Assembly (NCBI RefSeq): GCF_004209775.1
Contig: NZ_CP035914.1
Span: 806,001 to 870,000, forward strand
Source of the DNA: Synechococcus sp. WH 8101
Lineage (GTDB): Bacteria > Cyanobacteriota > Cyanobacteriia > PCC-6307 > Cyanobiaceae
Direction of reading: 5' to 3'
DNA: 64,000 nucleotides
The stretch's first letter is position 1. The number at the start of each line of letters is the position of its first letter. The notes under the pieces are model-generated. The model saw only the letters and a list, made by a program, of their open reading frames with translations. It ran no database searches and was not told the origin of the DNA. This document shows, piece by piece, positions 44,758 through 53,396 of the stretch. The translations under genes and the position numbers were made by a program.

Positions 44758-45342
44758 TCAACAGCCTGTAAGGCGTGTGCAGCCGCGTTCGCTGATCCAG
44801 CCATGAAACGGTTGATCCCAGGGGTCCCTGGGCAGCGGTTTCTGGCTGACGCAGGCGTCGGGCAGCACCACCAGGGCCGGCACGGCTCGCCAGGCCGGTT
44901 GGGCGCGCAGACGGTCGTAGTAGCCACCGCCGTAACCCAGCCGGAGGCCCGTGCGATCGATCGCCAGGGCCGGCACCAGCAGCAGCTGGAGTTGATGGGG
45001 CTTCATTGGGGGGCGGTTGATGGGTGCAGGAATTCCGCAGCCGTCGCGTTCGTTCAGTGCGTTGCCATCCCAGGGGCGATAGCTCATGGCCCCCTGGCTA
45101 TCGCTGCAGGGCAACGCCAATGACCAACCCTGCAGCTCCGGTAAGAGCGGCAACAGATCGGGTTCGCCGGGCAGCGGCCAATAGAGCCCGATGTAGCCAT
45201 GATCCGGGCTAAAGGGTTTGGGGCCGCTGGATGGCGACACCACCTGCAGCAGCGCTGAGCGAATCGCCTGGTCATCCCGCTGCTGGCGCAGGGCACGGAA
45301 CTGACGCCGCAGGATTGGTTTGGTTGGAGCAGTTGGGGTCAT
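44758..45342 (-). CDS. 5-formyltetrahydrofolate cyclo-ligase
   Basis: A 194-residue enzyme that converts 5-formyl-THF to 5,10-methenyl-THF using ATP. RRQFRALRQQRDD at the N-terminus, YWPLPGEPDLLPLL, and especially LGYGGGYYDRL (the ATP/Mg2+ loop) identify the family. The start ATG 45342 overlaps the stop of the preceding methyltransferase by four bases (ATGA). The C-terminus is slightly shorter than in some homologues but all motifs are present. Confidence 0.93.
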   Translation of the reverse strand: MTPTAPTKPILRRQFRALRQQRDDQAIRSALLQVVSPSSGPKPFSPDHGYIGLYWPLPGEPDLLPLLPELQGWSLALPCSDSQGAMSYRPWDGNALNERDGCGIPAPINRPPMKPHQLQLLLVPALAIDRTGLRLGYGGGYYDRLRAQPAWRAVPALVVLPDACVSQKPLPRDPWDQPFHGWISERGCTRLTGC

Positions 45343-46097
45343 GGCAGCAGGCCCCAGCGCCCCATGAGTGGTAACTGCAGAGCTAAGTGCTTCTGATCGG
45401 ATGGCCAAAGCACCAGGAGCTCCTGCTGCAGTTCCCCCATCAGGGCCGGGGACTCATCTTCACGGCGCCGCAAGGCCGACCAGGTGCTGATGAATCCCAA
45501 CAGTTGATCGACCGTCCAATTCAGTTCAATGCGCAGGTTGGGAGGAACGGGGCGGCTTGACACCGGGAAGGGCAGATCGGCGTACCGCTGATTCACATGG
45601 ACGCGTTCGGGTGGCCACAACCCTTGAAGTCGCTCGTGATAAAGCTCATCGAGCCAGCGCTGCAAGGGCTCGGGGGCTCCCTGCAGCGGGTCGTAGCCCA
45701 GCCAGACCAGCAATCCCCCTGGCTTCAGCACTCGACGAGCTTCCTGGTTGAATCGGGGCACATCAAGCCAGTGGATGGCCTGAGCAACCACCACAGCATC
45801 CACGCTCGAGCTCTCCAGACCACTGGCTTCAGCGGACGCCACTCGGTAACGGATGCGGGGATGGGCAGGGGCTGCGGCGATCTGCGCTGGGCTGAGGTCG
45901 CTGGCTTCAACCCGGTCAAATTCAGCAGCCAGGCCAACACTGGCTTGACCACTGCCGCAGGCCACATCCCAGCAGCAGTGATGAGCGGGAGCTTGTTGTG
46001 CCAGCCAATGGAACAGGGCCTTGGGGTAGCAAGGACGGGAGCTTCGATAGGCCTCGGCCACCGCATCGAACCAGCCGTGGTCAAGGCTGCTGCTCAT
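45339..46097 (-). CDS. Class I SAM-dependent methyltransferase
   Basis: A 252-residue methyltransferase of the UbiE/Trans-aconitate type. CCWDVACGSGQASVGLA is motif I (about residues 40-56), VEASDLSPAQIA motif II, VDAVVVAQAIHWL motif IV, and VLKPGGLLVWLGY motif V. AIHWLDVPRF is typical of the family with small-molecule or tRNA substrates; the substrate is not known. It is in a run of 4-nt overlapping genes between ruvC and the folate cyclo-ligase gene. Confidence 0.85.
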   Translation of the reverse strand: MSSSLDHGWFDAVAEAYRSSRPCYPKALFHWLAQQAPAHHCCWDVACGSGQASVGLAAEFDRVEASDLSPAQIAAAPAHPRIRYRVASAEASGLESSSVDAVVVAQAIHWLDVPRFNQEARRVLKPGGLLVWLGYDPLQGAPEPLQRWLDELYHERLQGLWPPERVHVNQRYADLPFPVSSRPVPPNLRIELNWTVDQLLGFISTWSALRRREDESPALMGELQQELLVLWPSDQKHLALQLPLMGRWGLLP

Positions 46098-46576
46098 CGC
46101 TGGAACCAGCCGGTGAGCGCCACCGCCAGGGCATCAGCGGCATCATCGGGCCGCGGCGGCTCGCTCAGATCGAGTTCGCGCATCACCGCCTCCAGCACCT
46201 CATCCTTGTCTGCATGGCCATGACCGGTGAGCGCCTGCTTGATCTGCATCGGCGGAAACTCCACGGCCGGAATGCGGAAGCGAGCCAGGGTCATCATCAG
46301 CACGCCGCGGGCTTGCACCACCGCAATCGTGGTGCTGGAGCGGTAAAAGAAAAACTTTTCCACCGCCGCCAGATCAGGTTTCCAGCTGCGGATCAGCAGG
46401 CGCAGATCGTGGGCGATCTCCACCATTCGCTCACCCTCGCTTCGGCCGGGGTCGGTGCGAATCATGCCGCAGTCGAGCATGCGCTGCTGGCCCGGCACCT
46501 TGGCTGAGCGAGCCGTCACCTCGATCAGGCCGTAGCCCACGCGGGCGAGGCCTGGGTCAAGACCGAGGATCCGCAT
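46094..46576 (-). CDS. ruvC: Crossover junction endodeoxyribonuclease RuvC
   Basis: A 160-residue Holliday-junction resolvase. The four acidic residues are visible: Asp in LGLDPGLARVGYG, Glu in AAVEKFFFYRS, and the Asp pair in DDAADALAVAL. VQARGVLMMTLA and KQALTGHGHADKDEV are also conserved. It acts with RuvAB in recombinational repair. The start ATG 46576 lies 23 bp after chlI, and its stop overlaps the methyltransferase start by four bases. chlI-ruvC adjacency is common in picocyanobacteria as far as I recall. Confidence 0.96.
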   Translation of the reverse strand: MRILGLDPGLARVGYGLIEVTARSAKVPGQQRMLDCGMIRTDPGRSEGERMVEIAHDLRLLIRSWKPDLAAVEKFFFYRSSTTIAVVQARGVLMMTLARFRIPAVEFPPMQIKQALTGHGHADKDEVLEAVMRELDLSEPPRPDDAADALAVALTGWFQR

Positions 46577-46599
46577 GGGGCCTGACGGTGACGGGTGCG

Positions 46600-47688
46600 T
46601 CAGGCGGCCAGCGCCAACTCGAAGGCGCCGCGATCGTTGCTTTCACCCCGCTCGAACACCTTGCAGAACACTTTGACGACGCGGTCGCCGGAATCCACCT
46701 GCTCAAGCGGATCCTTGCGGAGGCGGTGGCGGAGGCAGCAAGAGGCGACGCGGGCCACATCCTCTTCACTGACCTCGGTGCGGCCCTCAAAGGCTGCCAG
46801 GGCGCGGGCGGCCCGATTGGTGACGATGTCGCCGCGCAGGCCATCCACGTCCAGCTCACCGCAGATCGCCGAGATGCGCAGGCGCAGGTCATCATCGATC
46901 TGCACCTGGGACAGGCGGCCCTGGGCCTCCACCACCCGCTGTTGCAGCGCCTGCTGATTGGCTTCCACTGCTGCACTGAAGCCATCCGGATCATTGTCGA
47001 AGGCGGTGCGCTGATCCACCACCTGCACGCGCAGCTCGGGATCACGCACCGTGCGCACCTCCACGCTCATGCCAAAGCGGTCGAGCAGTTGCGGGCGGAG
47101 TTCGCCCTCCTCAGGGTTGCCAGAACCGATCAACACGAAGCGGGCGGGGTGGCGCACCGACACGCCCTCCCGTTCCACAGTGTTCCAACCCGAGGCGGCG
47201 GAATCGAGCAGCACATCCACCAGGTGATCATCGAGCAGATTCACCTCATCCACATAGAGCAGGCCGCGGTTGGCCTTGGCCAGCAGCCCGGGTTCAAACG
47301 CACGAACCCCCTCGCTCAGCGCTTTCTCGATGTCGATCGTGCCGCAGAGACGGTCTTCGGTGGCGCCCAGGGGCAGGTCCACCATGGGCACCTGGCGGGT
47401 TTCGGTGGTCAGGGTCTCGCCATGCTCCAGGCGCTGGCGCACCTCACTGCTCTGGAGATCGGGGTCGGTCGCCGAGCTGTTGTAGGGATCGCCGGCCACC
47501 ACCTCGATTCCTGGAAGCAGGTCGGCGAGGGCGCGAATCGTGGTGGATTTCCCGGTGCCACGGTCGCCCATGATCATCACGCCGCCGATGCGGGGGTCGA
47601 TCACATTGAGCAGCAGGGCCAGCTTCATCTCCTCCTGGCCGATCACGGCGGTGAAGGGGAAGACCCTGCGCTTCCGGGTTGAACTCAC
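46600..47688 (-). CDS. chlI: Magnesium chelatase ATPase subunit I
   Basis: A 362-residue AAA+ subunit of Mg-chelatase, which inserts Mg2+ into protoporphyrin IX for chlorophyll. Walker A is GDRGTGKST (about residues 41-49), Walker B is LLYVDEVNLLDD, and GNPEEGELRPQLLDRF holds sensor 1 and the arginine finger. The Cys pair in VASCCLRHRLRKDP may be a redox control site, as in plant ChlI regulated by thioredoxin. The start GTG 47688 overlaps the DUF3370 gene stop by four bases. Length is as expected. Confidence 0.97.
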   Translation of the reverse strand: MSSTRKRRVFPFTAVIGQEEMKLALLLNVIDPRIGGVMIMGDRGTGKSTTIRALADLLPGIEVVAGDPYNSSATDPDLQSSEVRQRLEHGETLTTETRQVPMVDLPLGATEDRLCGTIDIEKALSEGVRAFEPGLLAKANRGLLYVDEVNLLDDHLVDVLLDSAASGWNTVEREGVSVRHPARFVLIGSGNPEEGELRPQLLDRFGMSVEVRTVRDPELRVQVVDQRTAFDNDPDGFSAAVEANQQALQQRVVEAQGRLSQVQIDDDLRLRISAICGELDVDGLRGDIVTNRAARALAAFEGRTEVSEEDVARVASCCLRHRLRKDPLEQVDSGDRVVKVFCKVFERGESNDRGAFELALAA

Positions 47689-49097
47689 GGGCTGACGCTC
47701 GGCACAGGGTTGGATTGTTTCACAGGCAGGATGGAGAGCACCTGGGGTGGCGTCGCATCAGCGGGATAGATCAGACGCACCCGCACCCGGCGGCTTTCAC
47801 CCGGTGCGAGCGTCACCGTTCCCAGCGCCGGACCCTCCTCCCCTTGGCGCAGCACCAGATGGAAGCGGCGCGCTCCGGCCGGCCGGCCCTGGCTGCCGTC
47901 CAGGCCGCTCACCTCGATCGGCCCGCGGAACATCACCGGGCCTGTGGCCGGCGATTGGAAGCGCAGGCTGCGGTTGGTGCTGCCGTTCTTGAAGGGAGAT
48001 TCCAGCGCCACCACGACCCGGCGCCGCCCCGGCCCGGGATTGCGCAGGGGGAGGGTGAGGTCATATTCCACGCCGTAATTCCCGTGGGCGGCCCAGGCCG
48101 TGCCCTCGGAGAACACCTTCAGCTCGGCGGTCTGCACCTGTCCGGTGCCGAGATCGCCCCGATCCAGGCTGCTGATCGGCCAGGAGATCGGCGCCTCCTG
48201 CACATTCAGGCTGTTGGCGCCGGGATCGGTGAGGGTGGCTTGCCAGAGGCTGCCAACCTGCACGCCGCTGACGCGGGAATACACGATCTTGCCGGTGCTG
48301 CCCCTGGGCGTGGGCTTGTGTTCTTTCGGACTGAGCGTTCCGGAGGCCAGCAGCTTCTGCCAGCGAGCGAGGGTGGGGGCGCGTTTGCCGCTGCCGTAGG
48401 CCGCCAGGGTGGCGAGATGGATCGGGCCGGAACTGCGCAGGCGCATCTGCAGATTGCGACCATTGAGCAGCGGATCCAGGCCGGCCACCGGAATCGGCAG
48501 CATCACCAAAGCACTGGCTTCGCCGGGAGCAATCTCCCAACGGCTGGACAGCTCCGGAGCCCGTTCGCGGCGCAGGAGATCGCCGGCTACCCGGCTGCCG
48601 GGCCCGGCAGCGATCGGCGTGCTGGTTTCCGCCATCAGGTTGGGAAGCGGCAGGAACGGTGCTGCGGTCTGCCCCTTGCGGGTGGCCTGGGAGAGGGAGG
48701 TGCTGCCGCCGAGAAGCTCCAGCGTCACCGGTTGGTCACCCACCGGCTGCACCAGCACCGCCAGCCAGAGCTTTGAGTTCAGCTCTCCCGGCTTGCCGGC
48801 ATACACGTGATGGCTGAACAGATCAAAGCGACCGTTGAGGGCGAGGTTGAGGCCTGGAGCCTCGGGGAAGGTGGAGAGCAGGATGCCCTCGCCCGTGATC
48901 AGCTCGGGATTGTTGTCGTTCACCATCAGCACGCCATCGAGCTGACCCGGCAGGGGGCGCACCTGCTGCTGGCGCTGCTGGAAGCTCACCGCTGGTGGGG
49001 AGGCTGCAGGGCCGCGGCCGTTCGCCCTGGCTGCAGGCAGGGGAGCCAGCACCAGGGGAAGGGCGGCGAGGGTGCGAAGCAGGCGCGGGGCCGTCAT
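47685..49097 (-). CDS. DUF3370 family exported protein
   Basis: A 470-residue protein with a signal peptide (residues about 1-25, ending AARA). It then has a beta-rich domain typical of DUF3370, a cyanobacterial family of unknown function: PLPGQLDGVLMVNDNNPELI, HVYAGKPGELNSKLWLAVLV, YSRVSGVQVGSLWQ and YGVEYDLTLPLRNPGPG, separately. It is likely periplasmic. It overlaps both chlI (GTGA) and the beta-lactamase-like gene (ATGA) by four bases, so expression is probably coupled to both. Confidence 0.87.
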   Translation of the reverse strand: MTAPRLLRTLAALPLVLAPLPAARANGRGPAASPPAVSFQQRQQQVRPLPGQLDGVLMVNDNNPELITGEGILLSTFPEAPGLNLALNGRFDLFSHHVYAGKPGELNSKLWLAVLVQPVGDQPVTLELLGGSTSLSQATRKGQTAAPFLPLPNLMAETSTPIAAGPGSRVAGDLLRRERAPELSSRWEIAPGEASALVMLPIPVAGLDPLLNGRNLQMRLRSSGPIHLATLAAYGSGKRAPTLARWQKLLASGTLSPKEHKPTPRGSTGKIVYSRVSGVQVGSLWQATLTDPGANSLNVQEAPISWPISSLDRGDLGTGQVQTAELKVFSEGTAWAAHGNYGVEYDLTLPLRNPGPGRRRVVVALESPFKNGSTNRSLRFQSPATGPVMFRGPIEVSGLDGSQGRPAGARRFHLVLRQGEEGPALGTVTLAPGESRRVRVRLIYPADATPPQVLSILPVKQSNPVPSVSP

Positions 49098-50251
49098 GGC
49101 TGCGGTGGAGCTGGCGCCACTGTTTTAGGTGACTTGCGCGGGAGCGGCGGTTTGGGCTTGAGCACCGGAGCCATGGCGGCAGCCATCGAGCGGATCAGTT
49201 CGGTGGAGCGGGGGTCATTGAAGGGGCCCTTCACCAGAAAGGCCGCGACGGCCCGACTCCCATCGGGCAATTCGATCAGGCCCGCATCGGCGTAGGCGAT
49301 GCCGATGTCTCCAGTTTTGTTGAGCACCCGGTAGCCCTTTACCATCAAGCTGTCATCCGGTTCTCCCTGTTCACCGCCCAGGCCCTTGAGCAGGCCTCCC
49401 GGCAGCAGGCGGTTGGTGCGCGAGGTGCCCATCACCTCCCGAAACAGATCGCGGCTGCGGGTGCTCAAGACCTCGCCGGTGTCCACCAGGGCGATCGAAC
49501 GGGCGAGATCGCGGGCGCTGGTGGTGTTGGTGCCCTCCAGATCGGGCAGCCAGTTGTTCACCACCGTGGCGCTGAGGCCCAGGGCGTTGAAGCGTTGATT
49601 GAGCAACTCCTTGCCCCCGACCCGCTCGATCAACAGATTGGTGGCGGTGTTGTCGCTGACCCGGATCATTTCCGTGGCCACTTCGTGGGTGGGAAAGCGA
49701 CTGCCCAGAGGTTTCGAGGCCATCCAGCCCGCGCCACCACCCACCGTGGTTTTGCTGAGGGTGAGTGGTTCGTTCCAGCTGAGGTCGCCGGCATCGAGCA
49801 GCTCAAGCGCCACCAGCAGGATCGGGGTTTTGATCGAGCTGGCGGCGGGCAAGGCCGTGTCAGGGCTCAGTTCCGCGTAACGCCCATCATCGAGCTTCAG
49901 CAGAAAGGCGCTGGCCTGCAGATCTTTCTCAGCGGCTGCCAGCGCTCGCCAGCGTTGGCTCAACGCGGTGATTTCCTCCTTGGTCTCGAAGCGACCCAGG
50001 CTGGTGGCCATGGTGCTGGCGTTGTTGGTGGTCTGGGGCTGGCGTCCCGGGGTGAGGGCCGCCCCCTGAAGCAGATCGAGATTGAGCCAGGCGGGGAGTG
50101 TCACGTTGCCCTGCTGCACCTGGGGCGCCAGCATCTTCAAGGCGGATCCGCTGATCACACCCAGCCCCACGCCCATCAGCAGCAGGCGCAGCAGCAGCAG
50201 GAGGGGGCGGCGCCAGCCAGGATCTTGGCGTCTGGAACGGCTGCTGCTCAC
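49094..50251 (-). CDS. Class A beta-lactamase-like serine hydrolase
   Basis: A 385-residue protein with an N-terminal membrane anchor or signal (PLLLLLRLLLMGVGLGVISG). The catalytic domain has the SxxK motif SSIK, SDN in IRVSDNTATN, and KTG in LNKTGDIGIAY, the three class A signatures in order. In cyanobacteria such proteins are often penicillin-interacting or peptidoglycan-related rather than true resistance enzymes, and no regulator (ampR/blaI) lies nearby. The start is GTG 50251. It overlaps the DUF3370 gene by four bases. Confidence 0.85.
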   Translation of the reverse strand: MSSSRSRRQDPGWRRPLLLLLRLLLMGVGLGVISGSALKMLAPQVQQGNVTLPAWLNLDLLQGAALTPGRQPQTTNNASTMATSLGRFETKEEITALSQRWRALAAAEKDLQASAFLLKLDDGRYAELSPDTALPAASSIKTPILLVALELLDAGDLSWNEPLTLSKTTVGGGAGWMASKPLGSRFPTHEVATEMIRVSDNTATNLLIERVGGKELLNQRFNALGLSATVVNNWLPDLEGTNTTSARDLARSIALVDTGEVLSTRSRDLFREVMGTSRTNRLLPGGLLKGLGGEQGEPDDSLMVKGYRVLNKTGDIGIAYADAGLIELPDGSRAVAAFLVKGPFNDPRSTELIRSMAAAMAPVLKPKPPLPRKSPKTVAPAPPQP

Positions 50252-50278
50252 CGGGGGGTTGCGTTGGGTCGCCCGAGG

Positions 50279-51052
50279 TTAAGAGCGTTGTTGCTTGAGT
50301 GCCCAGCGCAATTGACGCACCATGCCGCGGAGCATGGCCACCTCATCGCTGCGGATCAGGGCCCGTTGCAACAGCGCCCGCACTTTGGCCATGCGGGCAT
50401 GGGCGGTGTGCTCCAGCAGGAACCCCGTTTCCAGGAGCAGGCTGCGGGCCGCCTCAAGGCAATCCTCCAGTTGTTGCGGCGCGGCCGGATCCAGATCTAG
50501 ATCCAGCGCAGGGGCGGCAACCGGTTGGCGCCGGCAACGTTCGAGCTCGTGCAGCACCACGGCCACGGCGTGCGAGAGGTTGAGGGAGGGGTAGTGGGGA
50601 TCGCTGTAGAGAGCGATCACCCGCTGGCTGAGTAGTAATTCGTCATTGCTCAAGCCGCGGTCCTCGCGCCCGAACACGAGGGCAGCGGCGGCCTGGCTGT
50701 TGGCTTCCGTTGCACCATGGTCAGCTAGAAGCCAGGGCAGCACCTGTTCCGGTGGGTGCAATGGGATCGTGCCGTGATCGATGCGACCGCAGGTGGCAAC
50801 CACGCGGCGGCAACCGTGGAGAGCGCTGATCAGGTCGGGATAGTGCGTCGCGGATTCCAGAACGGTCTGGCCATGCACGGCCATGCGGCGGGCCTCCGGG
50901 TCGGCGGGGTTGCAGCGGGGCGCCACCAGGCGCAGATCGGTGATGGCGTAGTTGGCACAGAGGCGGGCGACGCTGCCCAGGTTGATCGGTCCAGCTGGCT
51001 CCACCAGCACCACACAGAGTCGCGGTGAGCCAGGGGCGTTGACCTGGCTCAT
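50279..51052 (-). CDS. RNA 2'-O-methyltransferase, TrmJ/TrmH (SpoU) family
   Basis: A 257-residue SPOUT enzyme. LCVVLVEPAGPINLGSVARL is the SpoU motif 1 region, ALVFGREDRGLSNDEL motif 2, and PSLNLSHAVAVVLHEL motif 3. These fit TrmJ-type tRNA (Cm32/Um32) methyltransferases, with the usual C-terminal helical extension. The start ATG 51052 overlaps the cytM stop by four bases. The exact tRNA target is not certain. Confidence 0.92.
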   Translation of the reverse strand: MSQVNAPGSPRLCVVLVEPAGPINLGSVARLCANYAITDLRLVAPRCNPADPEARRMAVHGQTVLESATHYPDLISALHGCRRVVATCGRIDHGTIPLHPPEQVLPWLLADHGATEANSQAAAALVFGREDRGLSNDELLLSQRVIALYSDPHYPSLNLSHAVAVVLHELERCRRQPVAAPALDLDLDPAAPQQLEDCLEAARSLLLETGFLLEHTAHARMAKVRALLQRALIRSDEVAMLRGMVRQLRWALKQQRS

Positions 51053-51435
51053 TCCAAAGTTTTCAGGTAAGCGAGCAGATCGGCCATCGTCTGAGGCTCC
51101 ACCTCAAAACGGGGCATGGGAGGGGTGGCGCCGCTGACGACCTGATGAATCAGCGACGGATCACTGCGACGGTCCGCCACGCCGTGAAGGTTGGGGCCCA
51201 CAAGCCCCTGGGCGGCAATGCCATGGCAGCCGGCGCAGTTGATGCGGAACACCTGCCCGCCGTGGTCCGCATCGCCGTTAAGCATGCGAGTCGCCTGCAC
51301 ATAGGGATCGCGGCTGGCATTGCCCATCACCCAGAGCACCAGCACGATGCAGGCAACAGCCGCCAGGATCACCAGCCCGGCGATCAGACCCCGATTGCGA
51401 CCGGCGGGCGCTGCAGCGGTTGATGACGGTGTCAT
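51049..51435 (-). CDS. cytM: Cytochrome cM
   Basis: A 128-residue membrane-anchored c-type cytochrome. One transmembrane helix (about residues 16-38) is followed by a cytochrome domain with haem site CAGCH (about 67-71), preceded by GGQVFRIN. The axial Met lies in [10 protein letters not shown]. This arrangement matches CytM, a cyanobacterial cytochrome linked to control of photosynthetic and respiratory electron flow. The start ATG 51435 was chosen over a longer frame. It is divergent from petG by 59 bp and overlaps the TrmJ-like gene by four bases. Confidence 0.9.
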
Positions 51436-51494
51436 CGCGAAGGCGTCCTGGCCATGGAACAATTGTGCTCAATCTTTTCATCGGGCGCGACTCC
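51436..51494. promoter_or_regulatory. Divergent cytM / petG upstream region
   Basis: These 59 bp separate two electron-transport genes on opposite strands. The palindrome ACAATTGT (51459-51466) is centred in it and is a possible operator or overlapping -10 elements. No experimentally known site can be named from the sequence. Confidence 0.4.
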
Positions 51495-51608
51495 ATGATC
51501 GAACCCCTGCTCTGCGGCATCGTTCTCGGTCTGATCCCGGTCACCCTGCTCGGCCTGTTTGTGGCGGCCTGGAATCAGTACCGCCGGGGCAGTGCTCTGG
51601 GAGGCTGA
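51495..51608 (+). CDS. petG: Cytochrome b6f complex subunit 5 (PetG)
   Basis: A 37-residue single-helix protein, [20 protein letters not shown] followed by [17 protein letters not shown]. This is a clear PetG, a small subunit needed for b6f stability in thylakoids. The ATG at 51495 is the expected start. Its last 68 bases overlap the 3' end of rsmD on the opposite strand, an unusual arrangement for a photosynthesis gene. petG is divergent from cytM, so both may respond to electron-transport conditions. Confidence 0.95.
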
Positions 51609-52176
51609 GCACCAGCACGCCACAGCTGCCGTAGCGCCTTCGATCGATCAGATCCCAGCACCCATCAAGGCTGGGTGGTTCGCGGCTGGCGTGCTCGCAG
51701 ATCACCAGAGCCCCCGGCCGCAGCCATGCGCCGCAGCGGAGCGCTTCCAGCCCTGGGCCATAGAGCTTGGCGGCGTAGGGAGGGTCGAAATAGACCAGAT
51801 CGAAGCCAGGATCTTCGCTGGGGCGACCGCGGCTCAGCCAACGGACCAGATCGGCGCTCACCACCTGCACTTTGGGGGTTGGTTCCACGCCTGAGGCGGT
51901 GCTGTCTAGGTTGACGCGGCAGATCGCGGCCGTGCCGCGGTGGTGTTCGATCGCCACCACGCGAGAAGCCCCACGTTCGATCGCTTCGCAAGCCATCACG
52001 CCGCTGCCGCTGCACAGATCCAGCCAATGGCATCCCTGCAGGCGCGGGGCAAGCCTGTTCATCACGGCGGCGCGCACCATCCCTGTGGTCGGACGGGTCT
52101 CGGGCCCGCGTGGGCTCTGCAGCCGTCGACCGCTGCTCAGTCGGAGCTGCCCCTTCGCGCCGCCCTTCCGGCTCAC
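51541..52176 (-). CDS. rsmD: 16S rRNA (guanine966-N2)-methyltransferase RsmD
   Basis: A 211-residue methyltransferase. [17 protein letters not shown] is the N-terminal conserved segment. [19 protein letters not shown] is motif I, and YFDPPYAA is the catalytic DPPY. It modifies G966 of 16S rRNA. The last ~22 residues ([20 protein letters not shown]) are antisense to petG and extend beyond the usual end of the family. The start GTG 52176 lies four bases after hisH and agrees with the family N-terminus; the frame continues upstream but inside hisH. Confidence 0.9.
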
Positions 52177-52180
52177 ACCT

Positions 52181-52825
52181 TCACGCTGAAGTGCCGGCCG
52201 GGGGAGCGCCGTGTTGCAGCCAGCTGAGCCAATGCTGGAGCAGGCGTTGGCCGGCGCGACCCGATTTCTCCGGGTGGAACTGGCAGGCGCCGATGCGGCC
52301 TTGCCACACAATCGCGGTGGCGTCGCTGCCGCCAAAGGGGGCGGTGGCGGCGCGCACTGAGGCGTAGTTGGGATAGGCCGCATAGGAATGCACGAAATAC
52401 ATCCATGCCTCAGGATCGTCGGGATGCAGCACCGGGCAGGGATGGAGCCGCTGCAGACGGGCCCAGCCCATATGGGGGATCCTCTCGCCAGCATCGTCGG
52501 GCAGTCGGGTGACGCGCCCGCTCAACAGGCCGAGCCCTTCGCGCTGGCCTTCTTCGCTGCTGTCAAACAGCAACTGCAAACCCAGGCAGATGCCCAGCAA
52601 TGGTCGGTCCTGCTTGCCCCAGAGCTTCAGCTGGGGCACCAACCCAGTGGCCTCAAGCTGCTCCATGGCGGGGTCAAACGCCCCCACGCCAGGAAGAATC
52701 AGCGCATCGCAGCGCTGCAGATGGTCTGGAGTCTGAACAGTGTTCAGGCTCACATCCAAACGTTGGAAGGAGGTCTGCACAGAGTGCAGGTTCCCCATGC
52801 CGTAATCGATCAGGCCGATCCGCAA
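52181..52825 (-). CDS. hisH: Imidazole glycerol phosphate synthase, glutamine amidotransferase subunit
   Basis: A 214-residue glutaminase subunit that supplies ammonia to HisF in histidine synthesis. The start is GLIDYGMGNLHSVQ. The catalytic Cys is in GICLGLQLLF (about residue 79), and the His and Glu are in CQFHPEKSG near the end. LPGVGAFDPAM is also typical. TTG at 52825 is the start. It follows trxA by 14 bp and precedes rsmD by four; hisF is not in the window. Confidence 0.95.
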   Translation of the reverse strand: MRIGLIDYGMGNLHSVQTSFQRLDVSLNTVQTPDHLQRCDALILPGVGAFDPAMEQLEATGLVPQLKLWGKQDRPLLGICLGLQLLFDSSEEGQREGLGLLSGRVTRLPDDAGERIPHMGWARLQRLHPCPVLHPDDPEAWMYFVHSYAAYPNYASVRAATAPFGGSDATAIVWQGRIGACQFHPEKSGRAGQRLLQHWLSWLQHGAPPAGTSA

Positions 52826-52839
52826 GGGTGACGGCGCGT

Positions 52840-53163
52840 TCAGAGATATTTGGAGATGGTGCCCGAGAGGGTGGCTTTGGGCACAGCGCCCACCACGGTG
52901 TCCACCTTCTGGCCGCCTTTGAAGACCATCAAGGTCGGAATGCTGCGGATGCCGTACTGACTGGCAACGTTGGGATTTTCGTCGGTGTTGAGCTTGAAGA
53001 CCTTGATCTTGCCTTCAAATTCCTTGGAGATCTCATCCACGATCGGAGCCACCATGCGGCAGGGGCCACACCAGGGAGCCCAGAAATCCACCAGCACGGG
53101 CACGTCGCTTTGGAGGACGTCCTGTTCGAAGGATGCGTCGGTGACGGCAGCTGCGCTGGACAT
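52840..53163 (-). CDS. trxA: Thioredoxin
   Basis: A 107-residue m-type thioredoxin. [20 protein letters not shown] contains the WCGPC active site (about residues 31-35), and [20 protein letters not shown] contains the cis-Pro. It reduces disulfides of many targets, probably including enzymes of the Calvin cycle through ferredoxin-thioredoxin reductase. The start is ATG 53163. It lies between guaB3 and hisH on the same strand; a terminator separates it from guaB3. Confidence 0.96.
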   Translation of the reverse strand: MSSAAAVTDASFEQDVLQSDVPVLVDFWAPWCGPCRMVAPIVDEISKEFEGKIKVFKLNTDENPNVASQYGIRSIPTLMVFKGGQKVDTVVGAVPKATLSGTISKYL

Positions 53164-53267
53164 TCGATCTGACCGTTGGTTGAGCGAAATTTAGCAACCG
53201 GGATCGGGATTTTTTCAGAACAGCACCCGTGCTGGTGTGAACTGTGATCCACCGTTGCCGGGAAGAC

Positions 53268-53289
53268 AAAAAGCCCGAACGCGTCGGGC
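53268..53289 (-). terminator. Rho-independent terminator downstream of guaB3
   Basis: On the minus strand the six-base stem GCCCGA/TCGGGC with a five-base loop is followed by five T. It lies about 110 bp past the guaB3 stop and about 105 bp before the trxA start, so it ends the guaB3 message and lets trxA have its own promoter. Confidence 0.75.
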
Positions 53290-53346
53290 CGGGGGGTGTG
53301 AGGAGTGTGTGGGCCGAAGCCCCCACGCCAGAAGATTAACGCTTGT

Positions 53347-53372
53347 CTTGCGCCTCTCTGGTGAGACGCAAG
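53347..53372. repeat. Inverted repeat between guaB3 and trxA
   Basis: Arms CTTGCGCCTC and GAGACGCAAG (one mismatch) with a six-base spacer, just past the guaB3 stop. It lacks a T run, so it is a possible mRNA-stabilising hairpin upstream of the true terminator. Confidence 0.45.
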
Positions 53373-53396
53373 GTGAATGCTGGTGTGTGGGTGGGC

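Noticed and set aside
49094-50251. Antibiotic-resistance beta-lactamase
   Set aside because: The SxxK, SDN and KTG motifs are present, but the membrane anchor, operon context and lack of a regulator fit a housekeeping serine hydrolase; resistance cannot be claimed.
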